Positions 16,413 through 24,811 are shown, counted from the first letter of the stretch. The stretch is 34,262 nt of DNA from Natrialbaceae archaeon Tc-Br11_E2g14 (GCA_001564275.1 LKND01000029.1:1-34262); one strand, 5' to 3'. Program-made: numbers and translations. The notes: a model not told the origin generated them from the sequence alone.

Positions 16413-17381
16413 ATGGTGGAACCTGCCCGCGTTCGTGCCTGTCTCGAGTCGTTTACGACGGATCACGATATCGTACGCCAACTGCACGACGTGGCACCTC
16501 ATGCGGTCTACGAGGTCCGGGTCGATGGTCGACGAGCAATCTGCAAGGTGACCCGTGATGCCCGCGGTGGGGCTCCACTCGAGGGGCGGGTACTGGCACA
16601 CGTTGGCCGAGAAACGAACCTGCCGGTGCCCGAGGTCTACTGGGTCGACGAATGCGGGTTCGTTGCCGAGTACCTCGAGACGACGCCCCCGGACCCACTT
16701 CCCGAAAATCGATTGACACGGGCCTGGTTGGAGGGGGCTGGCCGGACGCTGGCTCGATTGCACAACGAGGTTACGTTCGACCGAGCTGGCCTGCTCGCCG
16801 TCGACGGCGATGTTACGGATCCGACGACCAGCATCGCCGTCGACGCCCCGACTGACGCGACCTGGGGCGACGCGCTCGATGCCCTCCTTCGGCTGTACGG
16901 TTCCTCCCTCGAGGGGACCCGGTACACCACCGTGATCGACGAGGCCAGAGAGTTCTGTGCCCGTCATGCTGATCGCTTCGACGGGCTCGAGGCCCGGTCG
17001 CTGCTTCACGGCTGGTTCACCCCGGAACACGTCGCAATCGAGGTCGGTGAACCGATCGCCCTCATCGACTTCGAACACGCCCTCGTCGGTGCCGGTGAGT
17101 GGGATTTCTGGCGGACGGCGATGCCGCTTTTTCTGGGGCCTGCCTGGGAGGGGCCAGATGAGAGCCAGCGCCGCTTTCGGGAGGCGTACGAATCGGTGCG
17201 GCCGTTGGAACCTGGATTCGACGACCGGGCAGAGGCTTACCGGGCCCTGGTCGCCGTCTCCCACCTGGACTCGTTGGCCACCCAGCGTGGCATCGACGAC
17301 GAAACTCGCGCAATCGCCGACTCCCTCGAGGGGTACGTCCGGTCCACGCTTGCCGATCTCGAGGACGACTGGTGCGGATAG
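16413..17381 (+). CDS. APH-like phosphotransferase family protein with altered catalytic loop
   Basis: A 322-residue aminoglycoside phosphotransferase/choline-kinase fold protein. An N-lobe Lys is visible in RAICKVT (Lys45), followed by the hinge-like VAEYLETTPPDP (84-95) and RTLARLHNEV (111-120). The catalytic loop, normally HGDxxxxN, reads HGWFTPEH (199-206): the Asp is Trp and the metal-binding Asn is His. The second metal motif remains as IDFEHA (218-223). The ATG at 16413 is chosen because homologous-looking sequence begins there. A pseudokinase, or a family with a displaced base, are both possible. The neighbours give no clear substrate. Confidence 0.75.
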   Translation: MVEPARVRACLESFTTDHDIVRQLHDVAPHAVYEVRVDGRRAICKVTRDARGGAPLEGRVLAHVGRETNLPVPEVYWVDECGFVAEYLETTPPDPLPENRLTRAWLEGAGRTLARLHNEVTFDRAGLLAVDGDVTDPTTSIAVDAPTDATWGDALDALLRLYGSSLEGTRYTTVIDEAREFCARHADRFDGLEARSLLHGWFTPEHVAIEVGEPIALIDFEHALVGAGEWDFWRTAMPLFLGPAWEGPDESQRRFREAYESVRPLEPGFDDRAEAYRALVAVSHLDSLATQRGIDDETRAIADSLEGYVRSTLADLEDDWCG

Positions 17382-17577
17382 CGATGCTGGTTCCATCCGC
17401 CAGTCGATCTGTCGACCCGACAGCCACGCGGTGACCCCGTAACCGCACCCGGGAGCCGACAGTATAAGCGTCGTTGGCAATATGACCAAGGTTTATACTC
17501 AAATCCGCACCAATTGTGCCTGGAACGCCAAGGTACGCGTTCCGACTCCAGTAAAGAAAATCGAATTGCCAACAACT

Positions 17578-17584
17578 GATAAGT
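17578..17584 (+). promoter_or_regulatory. TATA-like box of the phosphomutase gene
   Basis: TGATAAG begins 30 bases before the ATG at 17608. Another TATA-like TTTATAC lies further upstream at 17492-17498 and could drive a longer transcript. Confidence 0.4.
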
Positions 17585-17607
17585 GCCTCCCTCGGCAATC
17601 CCCGCCA

Positions 17608-19002
17608 ATGACCCTCTTTGGAACGGCTGGTATCCGGGGGCCGGTGGCCGACCAGGTCACCCCCGAACTCGCGCTGGCGGTGGGCAAGGCAGCCGGTGAC
17701 CCGGACGAAGCGTTCGTCGTTGGGCGGGATGGCCGGGAAACCGGTTCGGCGCTCGCGGCGGCTCTCGAGGCGGGCCTCGAGAGTGCTGGTGCGGACGTCG
17801 AACGGGTCGGTATCGTCCCGACACCGGCGCTTGCCTACGCGTCCCGCGGTCGACGTGGGGTGATGGTCACCGCCAGTCACAACCCGCCCGCGGACAACGG
17901 TATCAAGCTGTTCGTCGACGGCGTGGAGTACGACCAGGAGGCCGAAGCAGCAATCGAGGCCGCCGTCACGAACGACGTCACCCCAGCGCCCTGGGGTGCG
18001 TGGGGAACGAGCCGACGGGGCGACGTTCTCCCTGCGTACCGCGAGTCGGTGGCCGCGTACGTTCGGGACCGTTTCGGCGAGGGGGATGAGCAACCGCTCG
18101 AGGAGCTCGACGTCGCCGTCGACTGTGGCACGGGGGTTGCCTCGGTCGCCACCCCGCAGGTCCTCGAACGACTCGGTGCCGACGTGGTCGGAATCAATGC
18201 CACCGTCGACGGGCACTTCCCGGCCCGCCCGAGCAAACCCACCGCCGAGACCCTGACCGACTTTGCGGCATTTCTCGAGGCGGGCTCGTTCGACCTCGGT
18301 CTCGCTCACGACGGGGACGCTGACCGACTCGTCGTTCTCGACGGTGACGGTGAGGTCGTCCACGAGGATACCGTGTTGGCGCTGGTTGCCGCAGCCTACG
18401 TCCGGGGGAGTGAGGCTGCGGACCCAGTCGTCGTCACGACACCCAACGCCTCCGCGCGCATCGACGAACGGGTTCGGGCGGCCGGCGGACGCGTCGAACG
18501 CGTGCGTCTCGGCGCGCTCCACGAGGGCATCGCCGCCGTCCGTCAGGCAGCTGCCGCGGAGAGCGAGGAAGACACGCGTGTCGTCTTCGCCGCCGAGCCA
18601 TGGAAACACATCCACACCGCCTTCGGCGGCTGGATCGATGGCGTCACCAGCGCCGCTGTCGTGAGTGCCCTCACCGTGGAGGCTGGCTCGCTCGAGGCAC
18701 TCACGGCGCCAGTCACGGAACGGCCCTATCGCAAGGTGTCCATCGATTGCCCCGACGAAGCGAAAGCATCGGCGATGGATGTCCTCGAAACTGCCCTCCC
18801 AGCGGCGTTCCCCGAAGCGAGTGTCGACACCAGTTACGGCGTGCGCCTCGAGTTCCCCGAGAGCGCCTGGATGCTCGTGCGGCCCAGTGGTACCGAACCC
18901 TACGTCCGACTGTACGCCGAGAGCGACGACGTCGACTCCCTCGTTGGCGAGGCAACGGGCGTGATCGAGGGCGCCATCGAGAACCGGTATAGCAGCCACT
19001 GA
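17608..19002 (+). CDS. Phosphohexomutase family protein (GlmM/PMM/PGM-like)
   Basis: A 464-residue alpha-D-phosphohexomutase. It has the N-terminal FGTAGIRG (4-11), the phosphoserine loop TASHNPP (Ser90), the Mg2+ loop DGDADR (235-240) and the phosphate-binding RPSGTEP (425-431). The sugar-specificity loop, normally GExSGH, reads EPWKH (330-334), so the substrate may differ from glucosamine, mannose or glucose phosphate; a pentose phosphate is an alternative. The ATG at 17608 is chosen because the family begins with FGTxGIRG and a TATA-like box lies 30 bases upstream. The last codons (SSH stop) fall inside a fragment of the palindromic repeat. Confidence 0.85.
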   Translation: MTLFGTAGIRGPVADQVTPELALAVGKAAGDPDEAFVVGRDGRETGSALAAALEAGLESAGADVERVGIVPTPALAYASRGRRGVMVTASHNPPADNGIKLFVDGVEYDQEAEAAIEAAVTNDVTPAPWGAWGTSRRGDVLPAYRESVAAYVRDRFGEGDEQPLEELDVAVDCGTGVASVATPQVLERLGADVVGINATVDGHFPARPSKPTAETLTDFAAFLEAGSFDLGLAHDGDADRLVVLDGDGEVVHEDTVLALVAAAYVRGSEAADPVVVTTPNASARIDERVRAAGGRVERVRLGALHEGIAAVRQAAAAESEEDTRVVFAAEPWKHIHTAFGGWIDGVTSAAVVSALTVEAGSLEALTAPVTERPYRKVSIDCPDEAKASAMDVLETALPAAFPEASVDTSYGVRLEFPESAWMLVRPSGTEPYVRLYAESDDVDSLVGEATGVIEGAIENRYSSH

Positions 19003-19016
19003 ACGTCATTGCACAC
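18988..19016. repeat. Partial copy of the palindromic repeat overlapping a stop codon
   Basis: These 29 bases match the reverse complement of arm B of the element at 7964-7992 at 25 positions (TATAG--GCCACTG, then GTCATTGCACAC). They contain the last codons and stop of the phosphomutase gene. Confidence 0.6.
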
Positions 19017-19032
19017 ACCCCCACGATACCAG

Positions 19033-19065
19033 GGCTCAGAACCGGTTTGGCACCGGTTCTGAGCC
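19033..19065. terminator. Perfect 14-base-stem hairpin, terminator-like
   Basis: GGCTCAGAACCGGT (19033-19046) and ACCGGTTCTGAGCC (19052-19065) are exact reverse complements around the loop TTGGC. It lies 31 bases after the phosphomutase stop. No T-run follows, so it could instead be an RNA-end stabiliser or a protein-binding palindrome. Confidence 0.5.
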
Positions 19066-19102
19066 GACTCGCTGGGAGCGTGTCTAAATCGGGTCAGTTG
19101 TT

Positions 19103-19183
19103 ATACCGTCGGACAGAACGGTTGATAGATTCACCGGAGATCGGTCCCGGTGACAGACTATCAAAGCCGCTGTCCGACGGTAT
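19103..19183. repeat. Long inverted repeat with 14-base perfect ends
   Basis: ATACCGTCGGACAG (19103-19116) and CTGTCCGACGGTAT (19170-19183) are exact reverse complements. Inside, GATAG/CTATC and CACCGG/CCGGTG pair as well, leaving a small loop around 19140. The ends differ from those of the 7.9-kb element, so it is a second repeat type, perhaps MITE-like. Confidence 0.65.
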
Positions 19184-19300
19184 ACTATACTCCGTTCGTC
19201 GATCCAGCGTTGCGCTGTGGAGAGACCGCATCGTCTCTGGAGTACACGGTGGTCGGGACCACCACGATTTTTCAGGCCACGCAGACACCTATCGACTGCT

Positions 19301-19795
19301 ATGTCCGACGCAACCGATCTCGCAGCCGTCGTCGACAATATGGTGTACGAACCGACGCAGGTTCACGACCAGGGCGTGGACCTGACGGTGAGCGCCGTCT
19401 ACGCGGTTTCCGGCCCCGGCCGGCTCGATTTCGGCGGAGACGAACTCGAGGACGCCGATCTCGAGCCCTTGCCAACTGAGGCCCGCCACCCGGACGACGA
19501 CTACGAGTGGTGGGACCTCGAGGGCGGCCAATACGTGATCCAGTACAACGAGTTCCTGGCCGAGTCGCCGGGGAGAGTGGTGCTCCAGCCACGAAACGAA
19601 CTGCTCGCACGCGGTGGTTCCCATCCGACACTCTACGTGCACTCACACCTGCCGTTGCTCCCCGTTTCGGTGCCCGAGGGTGGCCTCTCCATCAAGGAAA
19701 ACGCCAGGCTCTCGACGCTGGTGGCCCCCGGTGAACGGGCCGCGGAGCCTGCGGGCTCGAATCCCGTCGACGCGACCGCAGACCGGTCGCGATGA
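19301..19795 (+). CDS. dCTP deaminase/dUTPase-like protein
   Basis: A 164-residue protein resembling haloarchaeal Dcd/dUTPase-fold proteins: NMVYEPTQVHDQGVDLTVSAVY near the N-terminus matches the first strand-turn of the family, and QYVIQYNEFL, RVVLQPRNELLARGGSHPT and GLSIKENARLSTLV follow. The usual catalytic GxxxDxxYRG-type motif of dUTPase is not seen, and the GRSSLAR-like motif is altered to RNELLAR, so activity is uncertain. The ATG at 19301 gives a family-like start. The role would be nucleotide pool cleaning (dUTP/dCTP) if active. The polar C-terminal tail has no counterpart in the fold. Confidence 0.65.
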   Translation: MSDATDLAAVVDNMVYEPTQVHDQGVDLTVSAVYAVSGPGRLDFGGDELEDADLEPLPTEARHPDDDYEWWDLEGGQYVIQYNEFLAESPGRVVLQPRNELLARGGSHPTLYVHSHLPLLPVSVPEGGLSIKENARLSTLVAPGERAAEPAGSNPVDATADRSR

Positions 19796-19824
19796 GGATC
19801 GATTGATCGTGGGACTCGAGCCGG

Positions 19825-20649
19825 CTAATCGCCGGCGGCGGCCACACGGAGCGTCTCGACGCGGTCCCGGGAAACCGGATTCGTCGTCTTGCCACCCTGT
19901 TTGAGTGCTGTACCGACGATGACGCCGTCGGCACCAGCCTCGAAACAGTCAGCCACCGTCGACGGCGTGACGCCACTTCCGACGACCACCGGCACGTCGT
20001 GCTCGAGCGTCGCGAGCGTCTCCCTGACTGTAGCGACGTCCCCGAGGGGCGTCACCTGTCCGGTCCCGGCACCGGAGACGACGACGCCATCGGCGTGACC
20101 ACGGACGACCGTTTCGAGGGCCGTACGCTCGAGGCTCGCTGCCCCCAGCGGCGTCGCGTGCTTGACGTGGAGGTCCGCGAGGATGCCCACGTCAGCGTCG
20201 ATGCGTTCGCGCTGGCGAAGGGTTTCGTGGGCCTGCCCCTCGAGAACCCCCTGGTCGGTCACTGCGGCTCCCACGTGAACGTTGATCCGGACGAAGTCCG
20301 CGTCGGCGGCAGCCGCAACCGAGAGTGCGGCCGCCGCGTCGTTTCTGAGGACATTGATGCCCACTGGGACGTCGACGGCAGAGGTCAGCGTCGTCGCCAG
20401 GGCGGTCATGTCGGCAACGGTGTGAGCGGGCACCGAATCGGGATAGAACGGGCCATCCCCGAAGTTCTCGAGGACGATGGCGTCGACGCCGCCGGCCTCG
20501 AGGGCGGTGGCATCCTCGAGCATCCGGGTTCGAATCCGGTCCCGGCTGCCGTCGTAGGCCGGTGCACCGGGGAGGGCGGGGAGGTGGATCATGCCCGCAA
20601 TGGTCTGGTCGCCGTCGAACGGGAGGCGGTCGGCTCGGGTCTCGATCAT
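19825..20649 (-). CDS. BtpA/SgcQ family TIM-barrel protein
   Basis: A 274-residue (beta/alpha)8 protein. The BtpA family signature is visible: IAGMIHLPALPGAPAYDG at 17-34, DAIVLENFGDGPF at about 56-68, FVRINVHVGA, ILADLHVKHATPL, and near the end SGVTPSTVADCFEAGADGVIVGTALK, a phosphate-binding-like loop. BtpA is named from cyanobacterial photosystem I stability, but this organism has no photosystem, so its role must be different and is unknown. A TATA-like TTTTAA (plus strand 20674-20679) lies 25-30 bases before the start. It is divergent from the old yellow enzyme gene. Confidence 0.88.
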   Translation of the reverse strand: MIETRADRLPFDGDQTIAGMIHLPALPGAPAYDGSRDRIRTRMLEDATALEAGGVDAIVLENFGDGPFYPDSVPAHTVADMTALATTLTSAVDVPVGINVLRNDAAAALSVAAAADADFVRINVHVGAAVTDQGVLEGQAHETLRQRERIDADVGILADLHVKHATPLGAASLERTALETVVRGHADGVVVSGAGTGQVTPLGDVATVRETLATLEHDVPVVVGSGVTPSTVADCFEAGADGVIVGTALKQGGKTTNPVSRDRVETLRVAAAGD

Positions 20650-20673
20650 ACCTGTCTCTTCGGCCGCGGCGGC

Positions 20674-20679
20674 TTAAAA
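20674..20679 (-). promoter_or_regulatory. TATA-like box of the btpA-like gene
   Basis: Read on the minus strand as TTTTAA, 25-30 bases before the ATG at 20649, within GC-rich DNA. This suggests a leaderless transcript. Confidence 0.55.
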
Positions 20680-20784
20680 CGGGCCCCACGTAGGCGTTCC
20701 GACTGGGTCGAACCTGGCGATTCGACTCCGGCAAGGCACTCGTGGTTCGGCGCGGTTTTCCCCGCGCCGGCCAAATGGCGAGCC

Positions 20785-21879
20785 ATGACACACCTCTTTT
20801 CGTCCCTCGAACTGCGCAACCTCGAGATCCCGAATCGGGTCGCCGTTTCGCCGATGTGCCAGTACTCCTCGCCGTCCGATGGACTCGCTCGCGAGTGGCA
20901 CCGGGTTCACCTCGGGAGTCGAGCCGTGGGCGGGGCCGGGCTGGTGATGGCCGAAGCCACGGCCGTCGAGGCTCGCGGTCGCATTTCGACCCACGATCTG
21001 GGTATCTGGAGCGACGACCACGCCGAAGCGCTCGAACCGATCACGACCTTCATGCGCGACCAGGGTGCCGTGCCGGCCATCCAACTGGCCCACGCCGGAC
21101 ACAAGGCGAGCAAGAACCAGCCCTGGGCGGGCAACGAGCCGGTTTCACCTGAGGACGGTGGCTGGGAGGTCCTGTCGCCGTCGCCCGAGGCCTACCCATT
21201 CGAGACGGCACCGGCGTCGATGCGCGAGATGGATCGGGGCGACATCGACGACGTGATCGAGGCGTTTCGCTCGAGTGCCGAGCGATCCCTCGCGGCCGGG
21301 TTCGAGGTTGCCGAGGTCCACGCCGCACACGGCTATCTCCTCCACCAATTTCTCTCGCCGGTCACGAACCGACGCGAGGACGACTACGGCGGGAGTTTCG
21401 AGAACCGAACCCGACTCGTCCGCGAGGTCACCGCGGCCGTCAGGGACGTCTGGCCCGAGGACAAACCCGTGTTCGTCCGAATTTCGGGGACCGATTGGCT
21501 CCCTGATCGGGAGTCATGGGACCTCGAACAGTCGATCAGGCTCTCCCGGGAGTTGGCCGAGCTGGGCGTGGACCTGGTCGACGTCAGCTCCGGCGGGATC
21601 CACCCCGACCAGAACGGGCCGTCGGGGCCGAACTACCAGATCCCGCTGGCCGAGGGGATTCGGGAGGCCGTCGACGACGTCGCCGTCGGCGCGGTCGGTG
21701 GAATCACCACGGCCGAGCAAGCCGATGCATTGATTCGCAACGATCGGGCCGATCTGGTCCTCGTCGCTCGCGAATTCCTGCGCGATCCCTACTTCCCGCT
21801 CCGGTGGGCGGCGGACCTGGGGCTCGAGGAGGCCGGTCCCCAGTGGCCGGTGCAGTATCGTCGAGCGGTCGGCAAGTGA
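20785..21879 (+). CDS. NADH:flavin oxidoreductase, YqjM-type old yellow enzyme
   Basis: A 364-residue FMN-dependent TIM barrel. The YqjM-class pair Cys25 and Tyr27 is seen in PMCQYSS, QLAHAGHK (about 100-107) contacts FMN, HAAHGYLLHQFLSP carries the substrate-binding His179 and His182, and RREDDYGGSFENR is the family block. DVSSGG and a late GGITT with LVAREFLRDP complete the FMN phosphate site. Such enzymes reduce activated C=C bonds using NAD(P)H. The ATG at 20785 is chosen because the family begins LFSPLxLRxLxxxNR. The upstream open frame overlaps the opposite-strand btpA-like gene and is not coding. The physiological substrate is unknown. Confidence 0.9.
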   Translation: MTHLFSSLELRNLEIPNRVAVSPMCQYSSPSDGLAREWHRVHLGSRAVGGAGLVMAEATAVEARGRISTHDLGIWSDDHAEALEPITTFMRDQGAVPAIQLAHAGHKASKNQPWAGNEPVSPEDGGWEVLSPSPEAYPFETAPASMREMDRGDIDDVIEAFRSSAERSLAAGFEVAEVHAAHGYLLHQFLSPVTNRREDDYGGSFENRTRLVREVTAAVRDVWPEDKPVFVRISGTDWLPDRESWDLEQSIRLSRELAELGVDLVDVSSGGIHPDQNGPSGPNYQIPLAEGIREAVDDVAVGAVGGITTAEQADALIRNDRADLVLVAREFLRDPYFPLRWAADLGLEEAGPQWPVQYRRAVGK

Positions 21880-21990
21880 CATCCTCGCTGTCGTGGTGTT
21901 CCCAGCACGCGCCCTCCTGGAAGCGGGACTTGGCGAGCGGCCGTCGACGGTCGAAGTGGGCCGAAATACCGTCCCTCGGGTCCGTCTCGA

Positions 21991-24132
21991 TCACTCGGGT
22001 GTCGACGACGCTCGATACCGCTCGAACCAGCGGGTGAGTTCCCGCAACCGGTGTGTAGCCCGCGTCGGATCGCCGATGTTGTGGTGCTCGTTCGGGTAGA
22101 CGACGAGTTTTGCGTCACCGCCGCGTTTACGGACGCTGACGTAGAGCTGTTCGGCCTGGGTCGGCGGACACCGCCAGTCCTCCTCGCCGGCGGTGATCAA
22201 AAGCGGCGTCTCGATCCGGTCGACGTCGGTGATACTCGAGATCTCCCGGTAGGTTTCGGGGTGCTCCCAGGGCATTCCGAACTCCCACTCGTGCCAGGCG
22301 TGGTTGTCGTCGGTGCCGACGTTCGAGTAGAAGTCGTAAATGCCGTGTTCGGGTGCCGCGGCGGCGAAGTCGTCGTATCGCGTCACGATGTGGGCGGTCG
22401 TAATACCGCCGTAGGAGAACCCGGTGACGAACAGGTTCTCGGGGTCGGCCCAGCCGTCGTCGACGAGTCGTCGAACGCCGGAGACGACGTCGTCGCTCTC
22501 GAGGCGGCCGCGTGATCCCTTCAGGCGTTCGGCAAACTCGCAACCGTAGGAGGTACTACCGCGGTAGTTGACCCGGACGACGACGTAGCCTCGACTCGTC
22601 CAGAGGGCGTGTTCGAACCGGAACGTCGGCGCATCGTAGGACATCGGGCCGCCGTGGATTGCCGCGATCGTCGGTGCGGGTTCGGAGTCGCCGGGGACGA
22701 ACCCCGGGGGGAGATAAACGATCGCCTCCACCTCGTCGCCGTCACCGTTTTCGAACGTCACCCGACGAACCGCCGGCGTTGGGAGGTCCTCGAGGACCGA
22801 TTCGTTGAGCCCGTGGAGTTGGCGGACGGCGTCGTCCGACGGATTTGCGACGTCGTCGACGTCGGTTCCGCCTCGGTCGTCGCTCACCGTGTCGAACGCG
22901 TGGATAACCGGCCCCTCCGCAGGACAATTGCAGCAGACGGCGACCGTACCCCCGGCTTCGTCGACTGCCTCGAGCGTCCGCATCCGTCCCTGCCACTCGA
23001 ACGTTCGTCGCGGCGCGTCAGTGGTGGCCTCGAGAGCGACGAGTCGCGTGAGGCCCTCGTCGGCGAACGCACAGAGGAGCGTCTCGTCGTCGACCCAGGT
23101 GGGGGCACCCGTTCGAGCGACCGTGCGATCGAGCGACGCCGAGAGCGACGTGTAGCCGTCGGATTCGACGCCAGAATCGAGCGACGCGACGAAGACTTCG
23201 CTCGGCTCGTACCAGTTTTCGGGGTTGCCGCCGACGAACGCGAGGCGGCCCCCGTCCGGACTGAACCGCGGGGCGCTCGCTCGGAGGGTGCCGTCCGTGT
23301 GCTTGCGCCGATCAGTGCCATCGGGGGCGATCGTGAAGACGTCCATCGCCAGGGAGTCGTCCGGGCGATCGGTGTCGTTCGTGAGGAACGCGATCCGGTC
23401 GCGTGGCCCCCACCGTGGCTGGAGCCCCGAGAGCGGTTCACCGGAGCCCGCCCCGTAGGCTTCGTCGAGACGCCGGGCGCTCTCGGCGTCGTCCGGGTCG
23501 CCGTCGGCTCGGGCGTCGACGACGAACAGGTAGGTCGTGACGTCGTCCAACCAGCCCGCCCCGTCGCGTTTGTGCTGGAGGCGGGTCACTTCGATCGGCC
23601 CATCGTCGCGGCGTTGCTCGAGGTACGCCCGTTCGTCGTCGGTCGGGTCGCGGGCGGAGACGACCAACCGATCGCCGTCGGGGGACCAGTCGAACTCCCT
23701 GACGCCCTCCTCGAACGCCGTGACCTGGCGGGCATCGCCCCCGTACTCGAGGTCGTAGACCCAGACCTGCCGGTTGGGGTCGTCGTCGGGCCCGCCGTTG
23801 GCGTTCCCGGTACCGCTGTCTTCGGGTTGGTCCGCGTCGTCGGGTTCGCCGCGTCCCGCTTTCCCAGCGAGGTCGTCCTCCCGGGCGGCCAGCACCGCCA
23901 GCTTGGTACCGTCGGGGCTGAACGCCGGTGCGCTCACGCTCGAGGCCCGGGAGAGGCGATACGGGTCGCCGGAGCCGTCCGCCGGAACGAGAGAGAGCGC
24001 CTGTCGGCGCTCGTCGTCGGTCGCGTCGCACTCGTCGGCGACGAACGCCACGTTCTGGCCGTCCGGCGAGACCTCGAGGTCGGTCAGCGACCGGAGTTCG
24101 TAGTACCGATCGATATCGACAGGTGTTGTCAT
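21991..24132 (-). CDS. S9-family serine peptidase (acylaminoacyl/prolyl oligopeptidase type)
   Basis: A 713-residue peptidase. The N-terminal about 440 residues contain WD40-like/TolB-type strands (DLEVSPDGQNVAFVAD, APAFSPDGTKLAVL, EFDWSPDGDRLVV, APRFSPDGGRLAFVGG), forming a beta-propeller. The C-terminal alpha/beta hydrolase has HGGPMSYD, the nucleophile motif GFSYGG (Ser573), GEEDWRCPP (Asp652) and YPNEHHN (His683-His684), giving a full catalytic triad. No signal peptide is seen, so it is probably cytoplasmic. An acidic insertion at about residues 95-120 (EDSGTGNANGGPDDDPN) is a linker-like loop. The length agrees with the family. Confidence 0.92.
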   Translation of the reverse strand: MTTPVDIDRYYELRSLTDLEVSPDGQNVAFVADECDATDDERRQALSLVPADGSGDPYRLSRASSVSAPAFSPDGTKLAVLAAREDDLAGKAGRGEPDDADQPEDSGTGNANGGPDDDPNRQVWVYDLEYGGDARQVTAFEEGVREFDWSPDGDRLVVSARDPTDDERAYLEQRRDDGPIEVTRLQHKRDGAGWLDDVTTYLFVVDARADGDPDDAESARRLDEAYGAGSGEPLSGLQPRWGPRDRIAFLTNDTDRPDDSLAMDVFTIAPDGTDRRKHTDGTLRASAPRFSPDGGRLAFVGGNPENWYEPSEVFVASLDSGVESDGYTSLSASLDRTVARTGAPTWVDDETLLCAFADEGLTRLVALEATTDAPRRTFEWQGRMRTLEAVDEAGGTVAVCCNCPAEGPVIHAFDTVSDDRGGTDVDDVANPSDDAVRQLHGLNESVLEDLPTPAVRRVTFENGDGDEVEAIVYLPPGFVPGDSEPAPTIAAIHGGPMSYDAPTFRFEHALWTSRGYVVVRVNYRGSTSYGCEFAERLKGSRGRLESDDVVSGVRRLVDDGWADPENLFVTGFSYGGITTAHIVTRYDDFAAAAPEHGIYDFYSNVGTDDNHAWHEWEFGMPWEHPETYREISSITDVDRIETPLLITAGEEDWRCPPTQAEQLYVSVRKRGGDAKLVVYPNEHHNIGDPTRATHRLRELTRWFERYRASSTPE

Positions 24133-24223
24133 ACCAGGGTGTCCAGACGGACGGTGAAAGAGCGTTTGGGTACCATCAATTTACGATCCGCGCCGACTCA
24201 CCGGACGCGAAGCCGGTACAGGA

Positions 24224-24787
24224 TTATCCCTCGCGCCACTTGATCGAACAGCCTCGCGAGGGCTCCCACTCGAGGTCGACGGGGTCGCCCGCCAGGACGG
24301 CGTCGATGGCCTCCCGGATCTGGAACCGTGTTGGCTCGTCGTCGGGATTTGGCGCGTCGTCGAGGCGGCCCTGGTAGACGAGTTCGAATGTGTCGCCCTC
24401 GTTCGCGAACAGGAACGGATCGGGGGTACACTCCGCGCCGTAGGCCGCGGCAACGGTCTGGGTCTCGTCACGGAGGTAGGCGTCGTAGGCGATCGTCCCC
24501 TCCTCGACGTACGCCTGCATCTTCTCGAAGGAGTCGTCGGGGTACTCCTCGTCGTCGTTGGGGTTGATGCCGACTACGGAGACGTCGTCGTACTCGGCGG
24601 CGAGGTCGTTGAGCAGGTCGAACTTCGCCTTCGCGTATGGACAGTGGTTGCACGTGAAGACCACGAGCAGGGCCTCATCGTCCGCGAACGACTCGAGGGT
24701 GTGCGTGTCACCGTCGACGCCCTCGAGTTCGAATGCTGGTGCCTCGTCGCCTGCCTCGAGTTCGGTCTCGGACTCTTTGAGTACCAT
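24224..24787 (-). CDS. Thioredoxin-family/redoxin protein
   Basis: A 187-residue thioredoxin-fold protein. VFTCNHCPYAKAKF carries a CxxC (Cys46, Cys49) with Asn-His between the cysteines, and GINPND-EEYPDDSF follows, a pattern of the AhpC/TSA-related 'thioredoxin family' proteins. The cis-Pro region is CTPDPFLF. The start at 24787 is chosen because a TATA-like CTTAAG lies 25-30 bases upstream; an open frame extending to 24874 adds basic residues and is unlikely. It follows pstA in the position where pstB is usually found, but has its own promoter. Likely a thiol oxidoreductase. Confidence 0.85.
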   Translation of the reverse strand: MVLKESETELEAGDEAPAFELEGVDGDTHTLESFADDEALLVVFTCNHCPYAKAKFDLLNDLAAEYDDVSVVGINPNDDEEYPDDSFEKMQAYVEEGTIAYDAYLRDETQTVAAAYGAECTPDPFLFANEGDTFELVYQGRLDDAPNPDDEPTRFQIREAIDAVLAGDPVDLEWEPSRGCSIKWREG

Positions 24788-24811
24788 GGTCGACGGTACC
24801 TCGCGACATCT

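Larger units (their letters stand above)
19003..19300. other. Intergenic region rich in inverted repeats
   Basis: 298 bases between the phosphomutase and the dUTPase-like gene. It holds the end of the partial repeat copy, a perfect 14-base hairpin (19033-19065) and a second long inverted repeat (19103-19183). No gene is seen. Confidence 0.6.

Noticed and set aside
17062-18999. Long antisense open frame (645 codons) opposite the phosphomutase and APH-like genes
   Set aside because: It is a shadow of GC-rich codon use. The translated product has no family pattern, while the opposite strand has clear motifs.
22609-24243. Long + strand open frame (544 codons) opposite the S9 peptidase
   Set aside because: The minus-strand peptidase has a full catalytic triad and propeller motifs; the antisense product is Arg/Val-rich without motifs.
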